From positions 1-35,340 of the forward strand of contig JAQSXC010000022.1 of the NCBI GenBank assembly GCA_029266335.1: a stretch of 35,340 nt of DNA, read 5' to 3'. The notes under the pieces were generated by a model, which saw only the letters and a program-made list of their open reading frames with translations, did not search any database and was not told the DNA's origin. The stretch's first letter is position 1. Each line of letters starts with the position of its first letter. The position numbers and the translations under genes were made by a program. This DNA is from Eubacterium sp. (GTDB lineage Bacteria; Bacillota; Clostridia; Acetivibrionales; DSM-1351). This document shows, piece after piece, positions 26,142-35,340 of the stretch.

Positions 26142-26687
26142 TTAGGCTTCTGTTCTGAGGCGGTTTTCAAGAATAAATCTTTTTAACGGCACGTACAACA
26201 GGCTTAACAGGATTGCTGAAATAACAAATTCCGGCAGCATGTAGCTGGCGTTGTATACTAAGGAATAAAGGTAAACATTTTGGCCTTCAGGTGTTGTAGA
26301 AGCCCAAACAATAAAGCCTGAAGCAAAGTGGAACATAAATCTCGCAAACATGGCGATGAAAGTACTCACCAAATTTGTAGCGAGATTTTTTTTAAACAAG
26401 CCTGCAAGCCCGATACTTGCAAATGGTAAAAGATAATCAAGTAAAATACTTAAGGGATGGTATGAATATTTTGGTCCCAGAAGGAACTGTAATATTCCAA
26501 AAACCAAGCCAGCCAGCAGGCCGGGCTTGCTTCCCCATCTGATTGCAAATATTACAATCGGTATCATACTCCCTGCAGTTACAGACCCTCCATATGGAGA
26601 TTCATAAACCTTAAAATAACTTAAAACTTGTGCTAAGGCAATCATTATGCCCGCCTCGACCACCATTCTGGTAGACATTTTTTTCAT
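26142..26687 (-). CDS. thiT: Thiamine ECF transporter S component ThiT
   Basis: This 181-residue membrane protein has six hydrophobic segments and is the thiamine-binding S component of an energy-coupling factor transporter; it needs the shared EcfA/A'/T module encoded elsewhere. ThiT features are STRMVVEAGIMIALAQVLSY at the start (interaction helix with small residues), GGSVTAGSMIPIVIFAIRWG, and GPKYSYHPLSILLDYLLPF, which contributes the thiamine site. A strong AAGGAGG precedes ATG 26687. The TPP riboswitch upstream on the same strand supports thiamine as ligand: expression should fall when TPP is abundant. Confidence 0.93.
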   Translation of the reverse strand: MKKMSTRMVVEAGIMIALAQVLSYFKVYESPYGGSVTAGSMIPIVIFAIRWGSKPGLLAGLVFGILQFLLGPKYSYHPLSILLDYLLPFASIGLAGLFKKNLATNLVSTFIAMFARFMFHFASGFIVWASTTPEGQNVYLYSLVYNASYMLPEFVISAILLSLLYVPLKRFILENRLRTEA

Positions 26688-26708
26688 AGAAACTCCTCCT
26701 TAAGATAA

Positions 26709-26803
26709 CAAAGCGGCAAAGCCACTTTTGTTTGCGCATATGCCTTTCCTTGAGTACATGTATTTTAGTTTTACATTGGCCAAGAAAATTTGGCACGCGC
26801 ATA
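26709..26803 (-). repeat. Structured dispersed repeat, copy 2 (unrecognised RNA element)
   Basis: Read on the minus strand, TGCGCGTGCC (26802-26793) pairs with GGCATATGCGCA. TTTTCTTG pairs with CAAGGAAA inside, closing a loop unrelated to that of copy 1. The second hairpin CAAAAGTGGC-TTT-GCCGCTTTG (26730-26709) ends only about 10 bases before the thiT ribosome binding site. The flanks of the stems match copy 1 (4938-5035) almost base for base, including ACAAAAGTGGCTTTGCCGC. It sits between the TPP riboswitch terminator and thiT. Confidence 0.75.
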
Positions 26804-26910
26804 AATTCAAAGTTTTATTGTCCTGGAATGTTTTATATTATCCATGCAGCAGATGGTTTAGGGTAATTCAAGCTTTAATCAGGGATTAAATATATAGTTT
26901 TCCGGACAAT

Positions 26911-26949
26911 AAAAAATGCCATACCTGTTTGGAAAAATGCAGCATGACA
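26911..26949 (-). terminator. Terminator of the TPP riboswitch
   Basis: TGTCATGCTG pairs with CAGGTATGGCA (one bulged G, two G-U) around an A/T-rich loop, followed by six T on the minus strand. It ends 8 bases after the aptamer and is the probable expression platform. Confidence 0.75.
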
Positions 26950-26956
26950 ATAAGCT

Positions 26957-27063
26957 TTCCTACGCTGGCATTACCCAGATCAGGTACAAGGAATGTTATA
27001 CATTCCTAAGGGTTTAAAGTAAAACATACTTATTCTCAGCCGAATGAATTTTCAGCTCCCCGA
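26957..27063 (-). promoter_or_regulatory. TPP (THI box) riboswitch
   Basis: On the minus strand the aptamer reads GGGGAGCTG, GGCTGAGA, ACCCTT and ACCTGATCTGGGTAATGCCA followed by GCGTAGGAA, the conserved THI-box sequence. P3 is extended by a GGAATGT/ACATTCC hairpin. A separate hairpin (GGCAGA/TCTGCC with CTATATA/TATATAG inside, 27065-27106) lies directly upstream. It controls thiT. Confidence 0.97.
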
Positions 27064-27149
27064 AGGCAGATCAAAACCTATATACTGATATAGACTATTT
27101 TCTGCCTCTCATTATTAAATTTTATGGATAATTATTCATATCCACAGCT

Positions 27150-27178
27150 ATTATATCAAACAGTTAAATTAATATCAA
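27150..27178 (-). promoter_or_regulatory. Sigma-A promoter of thiT transcript
   Basis: On the minus strand, TTGATA (27178-27173), 17 bases, TATAAT (27155-27150), about 85 bases before the TPP aptamer. Confidence 0.7.
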
Positions 27179-27299
27179 TGTAAAAATACCATAATTAAGG
27201 GATCTTTACCGATCAAATTAATAAAAGGTTTGAAATTATGGAGATAAATTTTGTATTTACCATTATAATTATACATTGGAAGAAAATTATAGAAATAAT

Positions 27300-27313
27300 C
27301 GAACAAATGTTTG
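27300..27313. promoter_or_regulatory. LexA (SOS) box of uvrA
   Basis: CGAACAAATGTTTG fits the Bacillus LexA/DinR consensus CGAACRNRYGTTYG. It overlaps the -35 of the uvrA promoter, where a repressor would block initiation. Confidence 0.8.
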
Positions 27314-27338
27314 CATTCTTTTATTAATTTGATATAAT
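27311..27338 (+). promoter_or_regulatory. uvrA promoter
   Basis: TTGCAT (27311-27316), 16 bases, TATAAT (27333-27338), about 93 bases before the chosen uvrA ATG. Confidence 0.65.
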
Positions 27339-27430
27339 ATTAATGTTTAATTGATGCAGGATATTATTTAATCATGCCTGAAATTTAAAATCAAAGTGAT
27401 GTTAAAGTGATATTTAGAAAAGGTGTAAAT

Positions 27431-30274
27431 ATGATAAGAGACAATATATTTATTAAAGGTGCCCGTGAGCACAATCTGAAGAATGTTGATATTGAAATAC
27501 CCAGAGACAAATTTGTTGTTATTACAGGCCTGAGCGGATCGGGCAAATCCTCGTTAGCCTTTGATACAATTTACGCTGAGGGACAGAGGCGATATGTGGA
27601 ATCTTTATCCTCATATGCAAGACAGTTCTTAGGACAGATGGAAAAGCCAGACGTTGATTACATAGACGGATTATCTCCAGCTATATCCATTGATCAGAAG
27701 ACGACCAGCAGAAATCCACGGTCTACCGTTGGAACCGTAACAGAGATTCATGACTATCTCAGACTTTTATATGCCAGGATCGGTATTCCTCACTGTCCTA
27801 AATGCGGAAAAGAGATATCACAGCAAACAGTAGATCAAATGGTAGATCAGATTCTTTCCTTTGAAGAGGGAACAAGGATTCAATTGCTTGCACCCGTAGT
27901 AAGAGGCCGTAAGGGAGAGTATCACAAGCTTATTGAGGATGCTAAAAAAGGTGGTTTTGTCAGGATCAGAGTTGATGGACAGGTATTGGATATCAATGAT
28001 GAGATTACCATGGATAAAAATAAAAAACATAATATCGAAATAGTAGTGGACAGGCTTATAATCCGTGAGGATATACAGAAAAGGCTTTCTGATTCTCTTG
28101 AAACAGTACTTCATTTGAGCGGTGGCATAGCAATAATTGATTTGGTAGGAAAGGAAGAAATTCTATTCAGTCAGAACTTTGCTTGCAGTGATTGTGGTAT
28201 AAGCATTGAAGAACTTACTCCGAGAATGTTTTCATTTAATAACCCTTTTGGCGCTTGTCCCACCTGTACAGGTCTGGGAAACCTGCTGAAGGTTGACCCG
28301 GATCTTATTATTCCTGACAGATCCCGGTCTTTGGAAGACGGAGCAATTACTGTTTCGGGCTGGAATGTTGAAAGTGAAGATGCCTATACCAGGATGATAT
28401 TCAATGCTATGGCAAAGCACTACAAGTTTAAATTAAGCACTCCTATCCACAAGCTGCCGGCTGAAGTGCTTGATATTATACTCTATGGAACAAAGGGTGA
28501 AAAAATAAAAGTAGAGTATGAGAGGGAGTACGGCAGCGGCTCATATATGGCTGCCTTTGAAGGTGTAGTCAATGTTGTTGAGCGGCGTTACAAAGAGACC
28601 CAATCCGAAGGTATGAAGCAGTATTATGAGCAGTTTATGAGCAATACACCCTGTCCTGACTGTAACGGAGCCAGATTAAAACCAGAGAGCCTTGCGGTAA
28701 CAGTTGGAGATAAGAATATACATGAGCTGTCCGCCATGTCAGTAGCAGATACCAAGGATTTTTTCCTGGATGTAAACCTGACCGACAGGCAGAAGATGAT
28801 AGCAAACCAGATATTAAAAGAAATAAATGCCAGAATAGGTTTTCTTGTGGATGTAGGGCTTGATTATCTTACACTTTCGAGGGGTGCAGGAACCCTTTCC
28901 GGAGGTGAAGCCCAGAGAATCAGGCTTGCAACACAGATTGGCTCCGGCTTGATGGGAGTATTATATATACTTGATGAACCAAGTATAGGGCTGCACCAGA
29001 GAGATAATGACAGACTGCTGAAAACACTTAACCGCCTTCGAAATCTGGGGAATACTCTGATTGTGGTTGAGCATGACGAAGATACCATGCATGCCGCTGA
29101 CTACATTATTGATATGGGACCGGGAGCAGGTATTCATGGCGGGCATGTTGTGGCAGAAGGAACGCTGGAAGATATACTTCAGTGCGAGGAGTCCCTCACG
29201 GGTCAGTACCTCAGCGGCAAAAAGAGGATCGAGGTACCTAAGAAGCGCAGAAAACCAAACGGTAAGTGGCTTGAGATAGTTGGAGCAAAAGAGAATAATC
29301 TTAAGAACGTAAATGCTAAGATACCTCTTGGAGTTTTAACCTCCATAACAGGCGTATCAGGTTCCGGCAAAAGCTCTTTAATTAATCAGATACTGTATAA
29401 TAGTCTGGCAAGCAAGCTGAACAGAGCAAAAACAAGGCCGGGTGAGCATGATGATATCAAGGGGATAGAGCATCTTGATAAAGTTATCAACATAGATCAG
29501 TCACCTATCGGCAGAACGCCAAGATCAAATCCTGCAACCTATACAGGTGTGTTTGATCTGATCAGAGAGGTTTACGCCGCTACAACCGAGGCTAAAATGA
29601 AGGGCTATAAAAACGGCAGGTTCAGTTTCAATGTCAAGGGAGGCAGATGTGAAGCCTGCAGCGGCGATGGTATAATTAAAATTGAAATGCATTTCCTTCC
29701 TGATATATATGTACCTTGTGAAGTATGCAAGGGGAAACGTTACAACAGGGAGACCCTGGAAGTCAAGTACAAGGGTAAAAGCATAGCTGATGTACTTGAT
29801 ATGACCGTTGAAGATGCTCTTGAATTCTTTAAAAACATACCGAAGATTCAGAGAAAGCTGCAGACCCTTTATGATGTGGGTTTAGGCTATGTCAAGGTTG
29901 GACAGCCGTCAACCCAGTTATCTGGAGGAGAAGCTCAAAGAGTCAAGCTTGCCACAGAGTTATCCAAGAGAAGTACGGGAAGTACGCTTTATATTCTGGA
30001 CGAGCCTACAACAGGATTGCACGTAGCCGATGTACACAAGCTCATTGATATACTCCAGAGACTTGTTGATGCAGGGAACTCCATTGTGGTTATTGAACAC
30101 AACCTTGACGTGATAAAAACTTCGGATTATATATTGGATTTAGGGCCGGAGGGCGGAAACAAGGGCGGAACTATTATTGCCCAGGGTACACCTGAGGAAG
30201 TAGCAAAGGTTGAAGGTTCCTATACAGGAAATTATCTCAATAAATTGTTGAATATTAAAAAAAATAAGAAATAA
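27431..30274 (+). CDS. uvrA: Excinuclease ABC subunit A
   Basis: This 947-residue protein is the damage-sensing ATPase of nucleotide excision repair. I use ATG 27431 ([20 protein letters not shown]), preceded by AAAAGGTG; an in-frame GTG at 27407 would add eight residues without a ribosome binding site. The first ATPase has Walker [10 protein letters not shown] (about 33-41). The zinc module CSDCG and CPTCTG follows near 250-280. The first signature is [19 protein letters not shown] with [12 protein letters not shown]. The second ATPase has [12 protein letters not shown] near 641, zinc module CEACSGDG and CEVCKGKRY, and [19 protein letters not shown] with [12 protein letters not shown]. uvrB is not adjacent. 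The LexA box upstream predicts SOS induction. Confidence 0.98.
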   Translation: MIRDNIFIKGAREHNLKNVDIEIPRDKFVVITGLSGSGKSSLAFDTIYAEGQRRYVESLSSYARQFLGQMEKPDVDYIDGLSPAISIDQKTTSRNPRSTVGTVTEIHDYLRLLYARIGIPHCPKCGKEISQQTVDQMVDQILSFEEGTRIQLLAPVVRGRKGEYHKLIEDAKKGGFVRIRVDGQVLDINDEITMDKNKKHNIEIVVDRLIIREDIQKRLSDSLETVLHLSGGIAIIDLVGKEEILFSQNFACSDCGISIEELTPRMFSFNNPFGACPTCTGLGNLLKVDPDLIIPDRSRSLEDGAITVSGWNVESEDAYTRMIFNAMAKHYKFKLSTPIHKLPAEVLDIILYGTKGEKIKVEYEREYGSGSYMAAFEGVVNVVERRYKETQSEGMKQYYEQFMSNTPCPDCNGARLKPESLAVTVGDKNIHELSAMSVADTKDFFLDVNLTDRQKMIANQILKEINARIGFLVDVGLDYLTLSRGAGTLSGGEAQRIRLATQIGSGLMGVLYILDEPSIGLHQRDNDRLLKTLNRLRNLGNTLIVVEHDEDTMHAADYIIDMGPGAGIHGGHVVAEGTLEDILQCEESLTGQYLSGKKRIEVPKKRRKPNGKWLEIVGAKENNLKNVNAKIPLGVLTSITGVSGSGKSSLINQILYNSLASKLNRAKTRPGEHDDIKGIEHLDKVINIDQSPIGRTPRSNPATYTGVFDLIREVYAATTEAKMKGYKNGRFSFNVKGGRCEACSGDGIIKIEMHFLPDIYVPCEVCKGKRYNRETLEVKYKGKSIADVLDMTVEDALEFFKNIPKIQRKLQTLYDVGLGYVKVGQPSTQLSGGEAQRVKLATELSKRSTGSTLYILDEPTTGLHVADVHKLIDILQRLVDAGNSIVVIEHNLDVIKTSDYILDLGPEGGNKGGTIIAQGTPEEVAKVEGSYTGNYLNKLLNIKKNKK

Positions 30275-30280
30275 ATTAAC

Positions 30281-30320
30281 AAAGTTCCTATAAAATAATA
30301 AACTTATAGGAACTTTATTT
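30281..30320 (+). terminator. Terminator after uvrA
   Basis: AAAGTTCCTATAA (30281-30293) pairs with TTATAGGAACTTT (30304-30316), 13 bp, then ATTTG. Confidence 0.7.
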
Positions 30321-30388
30321 GTATGGATTAAGTAAAATTTTTTTAAATATAATAATATAGAGGGTTTGTTAATTCTGTGTTAAGTTTA

Positions 30389-30417
30389 TTGTAAATTAGT
30401 TAACAATACTATATAAT
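30389..30417 (+). promoter_or_regulatory. Promoter of DUF47-pit, possible PhoP site
   Basis: TTGTAA (30389-30394), 17 bases, TATAAT (30412-30417). TTAAGT (30380), TTGTAA (30389) and TTAACA (30400) recur at 9-11-base steps, loosely like the direct TT(A/T/C)ACA repeats bound by PhoP in Bacillus; the operator part is weak. Confidence 0.5.
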
Positions 30418-30461
30418 GGTATCGGTAAATTGTTATATTTTGTCGAAAGAAGGTACTTCAA

Positions 30462-31085
30462 ATGTTTAGAATTACAGCTAAGGAAGAAATGTTTTTTGAC
30501 TATTTTATTGAAACCTGTGAAATCATATGTAAGGCTGCAAACCTACTGGATGATTTGACAAACAATTATGTTAATGTCAACGAAAAGATTATGAGCATTG
30601 AAGAAGCGGAACATGCTTGTGACAACAGTGTGCATAAGATTCTGAATGAACTTAACAAATCCTTCATTACCCCCATTGACAGGGAAGATATTTTTACCAT
30701 TGCAAAAGAACTTGATAACATTACAGATGATATTGAAAGTGCAGCTCACCGCTTCAGTATGTTCAATGTAAAAGAAGTAAGGCCTGAGGCTTTGACACTT
30801 ACAAATTTAATTGTAAGAGCAACAGATGAGCTCAGAAATGTAATGATAGAAGTTAAAAATATGAAAAAGAGCAAACAGCTTCAAAACAAAATTATTGAGG
30901 TTAATAATGTTGAAGATGAAGCAGATACAATTTTCAGAGATGCTATGGCTAATCTGTTTACATCTGAAACAGACGCAGTTGAGGTTATCAAATGGAAAGC
31001 AATATTTGAATTGCTGGAAAATACAATTGATGCCTGCGAGGATGTTGCAAATATCGTAGAAGGGGTTGTTATGAAAAATGCTTAG
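30462..31085 (+). CDS. DUF47 PhoU-like phosphate transport regulator
   Basis: The 207-residue helical protein belongs to the DUF47 (TIGR00153) family, which resembles PhoU and pairs with Pit-type phosphate transporters. Characteristic pieces are ITAKEEMFFDYFIETCEI at the start, MSIEEAEHACDNSVHKI (E-x3-D metal-binding type), TPIDREDIFTIAKELDNITDDIE near the middle and NVEDEADTIFRDAMANLF, which repeats the E-x-E/D pattern of the first half. It overlaps the next gene (pit) by 8 bases, so translation is probably coupled. The likely role is adjusting Pit activity or phosphate sensing, known for the family only by association and a few studies. Confidence 0.9.
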   Translation: MFRITAKEEMFFDYFIETCEIICKAANLLDDLTNNYVNVNEKIMSIEEAEHACDNSVHKILNELNKSFITPIDREDIFTIAKELDNITDDIESAAHRFSMFNVKEVRPEALTLTNLIVRATDELRNVMIEVKNMKKSKQLQNKIIEVNNVEDEADTIFRDAMANLFTSETDAVEVIKWKAIFELLENTIDACEDVANIVEGVVMKNA

Positions 31086-32076
31086 TGTTTCATTGGTATG
31101 TGTTGTTATACTGGCACTAGGATTTGACTTTATAAACGGCTTTCACGATACTGCAAATTCTATAGCTACATCTGTTTCTACAAGAGTTTTGTCACCAAGG
31201 CAGGCTATTTTGATGTCTGCTGTCTTAAATTTTGTTGGTGCACTAATGAGCAGCAAGGTTGCTAAAACCATCTCAAGTGGTCTGGTAGATGGTGAAATGA
31301 TAAAGGTTCAGTATGTAATAATAGCGACTTTAATAGCGGCTATTATTTGGGATCTTATTACCTGGTATTTTGGGATACCAAGCAGTTCTTCACATGCACT
31401 TATAGGAGCACTTATAGGCGCTTCAATTGCCTACTCAGGTGGTCTTAGTATTGTAAAATGGCAGGGTGTATGGCAAAAGGTTATTTTACCCTTAATAACT
31501 TCACCTTTTATTGGTTTCTTTATGGGCTTCCTTTTCATGACCATACTTTACAAATTACTCCGTAACTTTACTCCAAGATTTATTAACAAGTGGTTTTCAA
31601 AATTACAGATTGTGTCTGCGGCATTTATGGCGTATTCACATGGTAACAATGATGCTCAGAAGTCCATGGGTATTATAACACTGGCTTTGGTGGGTGCCGG
31701 ATTAAATGGCGGACATACCGATGTTCAGCCGTGGGTTATGTTAGCATGCGCAGTATCAATGGCTTTGGGAACTTCCATCGGTGGCTGGAAAATCATAAAG
31801 ACTATGGGTGTTAACATGATCAGGCTTCAGCCAATAGGCGGATTTGCTGCTGAAACAGGTGCAGCAATTGTTATTGAAACAATGACGCATTTTGGAGCAC
31901 CTGTTAGTACAACTCACGTAATATCAACCTCAATAATGGGTGTTGGTGCGTCAAAGAGATTATCGGCAGTTAAATGGGCTCTTGCAAGAAATATTGTCTG
32001 GGCCTGGGTAATAACTATCCCTATTACTGCGTTAATGGGAGCCTTTATTACAACTATTTTTAAAATATTTGCATAA
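31078..32076 (+). CDS. pit: Inorganic phosphate transporter, PiT family
   Basis: The 332-residue membrane protein with about ten hydrophobic segments carries both halves of the PiT signature: ALGFDFINGFHDTANSIATS (about 14-33) and FMAYSHGNNDAQKSMGIITL (about 185-204). The repeats end in PSSSSHALIGALIGAS and APVSTTHVISTSIMGVG, the conserved PD001131-type motifs. It moves phosphate, usually as a neutral metal phosphate complex with protons or with sodium. The ATG at 31078 lies inside the last codons of the DUF47 gene. The length is the short prokaryotic form. Confidence 0.95.
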   Translation: MLSVSLVCVVILALGFDFINGFHDTANSIATSVSTRVLSPRQAILMSAVLNFVGALMSSKVAKTISSGLVDGEMIKVQYVIIATLIAAIIWDLITWYFGIPSSSSHALIGALIGASIAYSGGLSIVKWQGVWQKVILPLITSPFIGFFMGFLFMTILYKLLRNFTPRFINKWFSKLQIVSAAFMAYSHGNNDAQKSMGIITLALVGAGLNGGHTDVQPWVMLACAVSMALGTSIGGWKIIKTMGVNMIRLQPIGGFAAETGAAIVIETMTHFGAPVSTTHVISTSIMGVGASKRLSAVKWALARNIVWAWVITIPITALMGAFITTIFKIFA

Positions 32077-32121
32077 GTATTTTACAGTTAGTACTTATTT
32101 TTATAAAGAAATTATCAATTC

Positions 32122-32164
32122 AGAAGTGACAGATTAAACCTGGTTTAGTTTGTCACTTCTTTTA
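32122..32164 (+). terminator. Terminator after pit
   Basis: AGAAGTGACA (32122-32131) pairs with TGTCACTTCT (32151-32160); TAAAC/GTTTA extends it inside; TTTT follows. Confidence 0.85.
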
Positions 32165-32169
32165 GCATC

Positions 32170-32201
32170 AAAAAGTAATAAATTGTGGTTTATTACTTTT
32201 T
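32170..32201. terminator. Second hairpin directly after the pit terminator
   Basis: AAAAAGTAATAAA, loop TTGTGG, TTTATTACTTTTT: 13 perfect base pairs with A-run and T-run arms. It could be a back-up terminator, or end a minus-strand transcript coming from the clpE upstream region. Confidence 0.7.
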
Positions 32202-32807
32202 CAATTTAGTCACAGATTGTTTACATATTGGCATTAAAAAAACAGGTATAAAGCCGTATACCTTTGATATAGCTATTATAGCCGTGGTTTTGAAATCTGT
32301 TTGAGCATTAGCAGCCTAAAAAACGTAATAGTAGCTAAAACAAGTGCAAATAGGTTAGACCTGCGAATTTACTTGTGTTATACTATTAAAAACTACAGAA
32401 TTACGCTGGAACTCAGTAAATCCTAATTCCATATATTATCATTGGCTAAACTTTGTAATACTGTATAGTCGTCAATCGGAATACGCAAAGTATTACAAGC
32501 CTCTGTACTTTCTTACTAAATTTTTTCACGGCAGATATGTGAGTTAATATTTATAGGGTACCGGAACATTATAATTTTAAAAACTTATAGACATTTATGG
32601 AAATAATATAGTATATATGTATATATAAACAGCTTTAGTAAAGCGGATAATCGGGATTATTTATACTTATCTCCTGCAAATCAGGGTAAATGGTTAATAT
32701 CGAAAAACTATATTAAACTCCTTACAGTAGTTAAATAATTCGAAAAAGTGGTATGAATTAATATAAGGAAGATAAGACTTAAAAGGTATATCATTCGGAG
32801 GTCAAAA
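32202..32807. other. About 600-base gene-free, hairpin-rich region before clpE
   Basis: No ORF with a ribosome binding site is seen on either strand. Hairpins: AGGTATA-AAGCCG-TATACCT (32244-32263); ACAAGT with ACTTGT enclosing AGGT/ACCT (32340-32377); TTGTAATACT with AGTATTACAA (32453-32498) enclosing GTAT/ATAC. The rest is AT-rich, including an alternating TA run near 32610-32628. It could hold a non-coding RNA or a long regulatory leader. I recognise no known RNA family or clear sigma-A promoter. Confidence 0.5.
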
Positions 32808-32834
32808 ATGACCTCGGCAACAACACAAGGCTAG
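32808..32834 (+). CDS. 8-codon leader ORF before clpE
   Basis: ATG at 32808 is preceded by GGAGGTCAAAA exactly as the clpE ATG is, and encodes MTSATTQG before TAG. It may be a leader peptide or a decoy start created by a short duplication. The AGGTCA-AAAA-TGACCT palindrome over its ribosome binding site could hide that site in RNA. Confidence 0.35.
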   Translation: MTSATTQG

Positions 32835-32862
32835 AATATCATAAGAGATTTGGAGGTCAAAA

Positions 32863-35205
32863 ATGATAAAATGCTCAATTTGTAATAAAAATATAGCAGT
32901 AGTTTTTGTAACAAAATTCGTGGATGGAAGGCAGATTCAGGAGGGCTTATGTGTAAGTTGTGCAAGAAAGCAGAATTTACAGCCTATTGATCAACTTTTA
33001 TCTCAAACAGGCATGACAGAGGATGAGCTGGACAATATCAGCAAGCAGGTCGGTGATATGCTTGATGATATAGAGGGTTCGGACATAATGGAGGCCATAC
33101 AGGCTGACCCCGGTGATGTAAATCAGTCAAATCCGTTTTTCGGGATGTTGAATAAAGCCTTTCCAAAGGCAAACAGCAGTCAGGAAGCAGATGTTCCTGT
33201 TGCAAATAATCAGGATAAAGATGCAGCCGATGAAAAGGAAGGCAAAAACTCAACCAAAACCAAAGTTCAGGATAAGAAAGTCAATAGAAAAAAGAAGTAT
33301 CTGGATATGTATGGTACAAACCTGATTGACAAGGCCAAAGAAGGTGGCATTGATAAGGTTATTGGCAGAAACAAGGAAATAGACAGAGTTATTCAGATTC
33401 TGAACAGGAGAACTAAAAACAATCCTGTACTTATTGGTGAGCCGGGAGTAGGTAAAACTGCCATAGCAGAAGGTCTTGCTGTAAGAATTGCTGAAAAAAA
33501 TGTACCTTTAAAGTTGTATAATGCAGAAGTCTATCTGTTGGATATGACCAGCGTAGTTGCAGGCACACAGTTCAGAGGCCAGTTTGAAAGCAGAATGAAG
33601 GGAATAATTGAAGAAGCAAAGTCTTTTGGAAATATAATTCTTGTAATAGATGAGCTTCATAATATTATGGGAGCCGGTGAAGCGGAGGGAGCCATGAATG
33701 CTGCCAACATACTGAAGCCTGCCCTCTCAAGAGGGGAAATTCAGGTTATTGGAGCTACAACTCTCAACGAGTACAGGAAGCATATCGAAAAGGATTCTGC
33801 GCTTGAAAGAAGATTTCAGCCGGTTATTGTTGACGAACCATCAATAGAAGAATCCATAGAGATATTAATGGGTATCAAGCATTATTATGAAGAATACCAC
33901 AGGGTAAAGATCAGCGATGAATTAATTAAGATAGCTGTAAATTATTCTGAGAGATATATTACCGACCGACTCTTACCTGATAAGGCAATAGATGTAATTG
34001 ATGAAGCTGGTTCAAGGGCCAACTTAAGAAATACTAAACTTGCTGAACTCCAGTCCTATAAGGATGAACTGAGAAAAGTACAGGAAGAAAAGGAAACTGC
34101 AGTATCGGCAGATTCCATTGAAGATTATCAGAAAGCTGCCGATTTGAAGGTGTATGAATGCAAGCTCACAGGCTTGATTAAAGATATTGAAGATACCAGT
34201 AAGGACGTTGAACTGACCGTAGAAGATATTGCAAGTGTTATAGAAGCCTGGACTAAAATACCTATTCAAAGGCTTAGTGAAGAGGAATCACAAAAGCTTA
34301 TTAATCTTGAGAACCGCTTGCATAAACGTGTTATAGGTCAAAGTAAAGCAGTTGAAGGAGTAGCAAAAGCTATCAGAAGAAGCCGCTCAGGCTTTAAAAA
34401 GAAGAAAAAACCGGCTTCCTTCATATTTGTGGGACCTACCGGTGTTGGTAAGACTGAATTGGTTAGGGCTTTGGCTGTAGAATTATTTGAAAGTGAAGAG
34501 GCTCTTATAAGACTTGATATGTCCGAATACATGGAGAAACATACAGTATCAAAGCTTATTGGTTCACCTCCAGGTTATGTAGGGTATGACGATGCAGGAC
34601 AGCTTACTGAAAAGGTTAGAAGAAAACCTTATTCGGTAATATTAATGGATGAAATTGAAAAAGCACATCCCGATGTGTTCAATATGCTGCTTCAGATTCT
34701 TGAAGATGGCAGGCTGACCGACAGTCATGGAAGAACAGTTAGTTTTGAAAATACTATTATAATTATGACTTCAAATGCCGGAACCAACTTCAAGTCAAGC
34801 GGAATAGGTTTCTCCAACAATGCATATTCGACCCTGGAAAGCAAGGTAAAAGATGTTATCAAGGAAACCTTCAGACCTGAATTCCTTAATAGGATTGATG
34901 AAGTAATTGTATTTACAGAGCTGAACAATGACGAACTCAAGCAGATCGTTGAACTTATGCTCCAGGAAGTTTATACTGAGGCAAGAGAAAAGGACATCAG
35001 GATAAATGTATCAGATAAGGTAAAGGAATTCATCCTTGAGAAGGGTTATGATATTAAATTTGGAGCAAGACCACTAAGACGTGCAATCCAGAATTATATC
35101 GAAGACAGGCTTTCAGAGGAGTATCTCAAAGGAGCCATAAAAGAGGGTTCACTTGTTGGAGTCGATATAAATGAGGATAAGGAAATAATATTATCTGTTG
35201 TTTAA
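32863..35205 (+). CDS. clpE: ClpE-type AAA+ unfoldase with N-terminal zinc finger
   Basis: This 780-residue Hsp100 protein feeds substrates to ClpP. Instead of the Clp_N repeats of ClpC it begins with a C4 zinc finger (Cys4, Cys7, Cys30, Cys33), the mark of ClpE. A low-complexity acidic/Lys-rich linker follows (about 95-145). AAA-1 has Walker A GEPGVGKT (192-199) and VIDELHNI as Walker B. A short coiled middle domain lies near 385-450. AAA-2 has GPTGVGKT (about 524-531) and [13 protein letters not shown], followed by the IGF tripeptide in SSGIGFSN, the ClpP-docking loop. The C-terminal D2-small domain ends the protein. In Bacillus clpE is repressed by CtsR; only GGTCAAA half-sites are visible here. 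ATG follows GGAGGT. A terminator closes the gene. Confidence 0.93.
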   Translation: MIKCSICNKNIAVVFVTKFVDGRQIQEGLCVSCARKQNLQPIDQLLSQTGMTEDELDNISKQVGDMLDDIEGSDIMEAIQADPGDVNQSNPFFGMLNKAFPKANSSQEADVPVANNQDKDAADEKEGKNSTKTKVQDKKVNRKKKYLDMYGTNLIDKAKEGGIDKVIGRNKEIDRVIQILNRRTKNNPVLIGEPGVGKTAIAEGLAVRIAEKNVPLKLYNAEVYLLDMTSVVAGTQFRGQFESRMKGIIEEAKSFGNIILVIDELHNIMGAGEAEGAMNAANILKPALSRGEIQVIGATTLNEYRKHIEKDSALERRFQPVIVDEPSIEESIEILMGIKHYYEEYHRVKISDELIKIAVNYSERYITDRLLPDKAIDVIDEAGSRANLRNTKLAELQSYKDELRKVQEEKETAVSADSIEDYQKAADLKVYECKLTGLIKDIEDTSKDVELTVEDIASVIEAWTKIPIQRLSEEESQKLINLENRLHKRVIGQSKAVEGVAKAIRRSRSGFKKKKKPASFIFVGPTGVGKTELVRALAVELFESEEALIRLDMSEYMEKHTVSKLIGSPPGYVGYDDAGQLTEKVRRKPYSVILMDEIEKAHPDVFNMLLQILEDGRLTDSHGRTVSFENTIIIMTSNAGTNFKSSGIGFSNNAYSTLESKVKDVIKETFRPEFLNRIDEVIVFTELNNDELKQIVELMLQEVYTEAREKDIRINVSDKVKEFILEKGYDIKFGARPLRRAIQNYIEDRLSEEYLKGAIKEGSLVGVDINEDKEIILSVV

Positions 35206-35246
35206 TATTTTAAAAGATTAAAAACAGACTCAATAAAAGTTAAAAT

Positions 35247-35294
35247 GGGGCCGTCGCAATAGTTATGAAAGATAATTGTGTACGGCTCCTTTTT
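35247..35294 (+). terminator. Terminator after clpE
   Basis: GGGGCCGT (35247-35254) pairs with ACGGCTCC (35282-35289); AAT/ATT and neighbours extend the stem, then five T. Confidence 0.75.
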
Positions 35295-35340
35295 CGTCTT
35301 GAAAATAGCCTGTTTCAAGTTACACTTGTGGATAATTTTA

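Noticed and set aside
26611..26802. 63-codon minus-strand ORF beginning at repeat copy 2, and an MRxQKWLCR peptide readable in both copies
   Set aside because: It runs into thiT out of frame. The outer-stem ATG begins different frames in the two copies because loop lengths and sequences differ, and stems rather than codons are conserved; I treat it as RNA.
32795..32870. A full CtsR operator before clpE
   Set aside because: GGTCAAA heptads are present, but the second direct heptad at 3-base spacing is missing (TGACCT and GATAAAA instead), so I report only half-sites.

Overview
The window looks like chromosomal DNA of a low-GC, endospore-forming anaerobic Firmicute, most likely a clostridium of the Ruminiclostridium (Clostridium cellulolyticum / papyrosolvens) type. 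The reasons are spoIVA, T-box leaders, Shine-Dalgarno sites of the AGGAGG type with some TTG/GTG starts, a Bacillus/Clostridium-type LexA box, a paired pta-ackA acetate pathway and AT-rich intergenic DNA. The species is an inference; the phylum is well supported.

Layout. (1) 1-4650 is an accessory-looking stretch: a secreted Ig-like (Big_2) protein cut by the window edge, a large serine recombinase preceded by a 33-codon ORF, a His-rich YmaF-family protein, a 42-codon Lys-rich ORF on the opposite strand that long-ORF searches would miss, and a C39-like cysteine peptidase without a signal peptide. (2) 4650-6800 is leuA behind a leucine T-box and an unusually long, hairpin-packed leader. (3) 6808-11730 (minus strand) is gltX-glnS-apgM behind a glutamate T-box. 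(4) 11790-14520 holds a membrane-fused spermidine-synthase-like protein and a LysM protein with a sigma-E-like promoter. (5) 14700-17480 is pta-ackA. (6) 17540-26100 is a housekeeping block: DUF177-rpmF, DUF512 radical-SAM protein, der, plsY, gpsA, a methyltransferase gene with an in-frame stop, and spoIVA. (7) 26142-27178 (minus) is thiT behind a TPP riboswitch. (8) 27300-30320 is uvrA with a LexA box over its promoter. (9) 30380-32165 is a DUF47-pit phosphate transport pair. (10) 32165-35300 is a roughly 700-base gene-free region followed by clpE.

Themes. RNA-level control is prominent: two T-boxes whose specifier codons (CTC Leu, GAA Glu) agree with the genes they precede, and one TPP riboswitch. 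The most interesting unexplained feature is a structured repeat of about 97 bases present twice (4938-5035 plus; 26709-26803 minus). Both copies lie between a riboswitch terminator and the controlled gene, in the sense orientation. Their stems are conserved or compensated and their terminal loops differ. I do not recognise it as a known RNA family.

All calls come from reading the sequence by eye. No database search, folding program or alignment was run; family names rest on remembered motifs and lengths.
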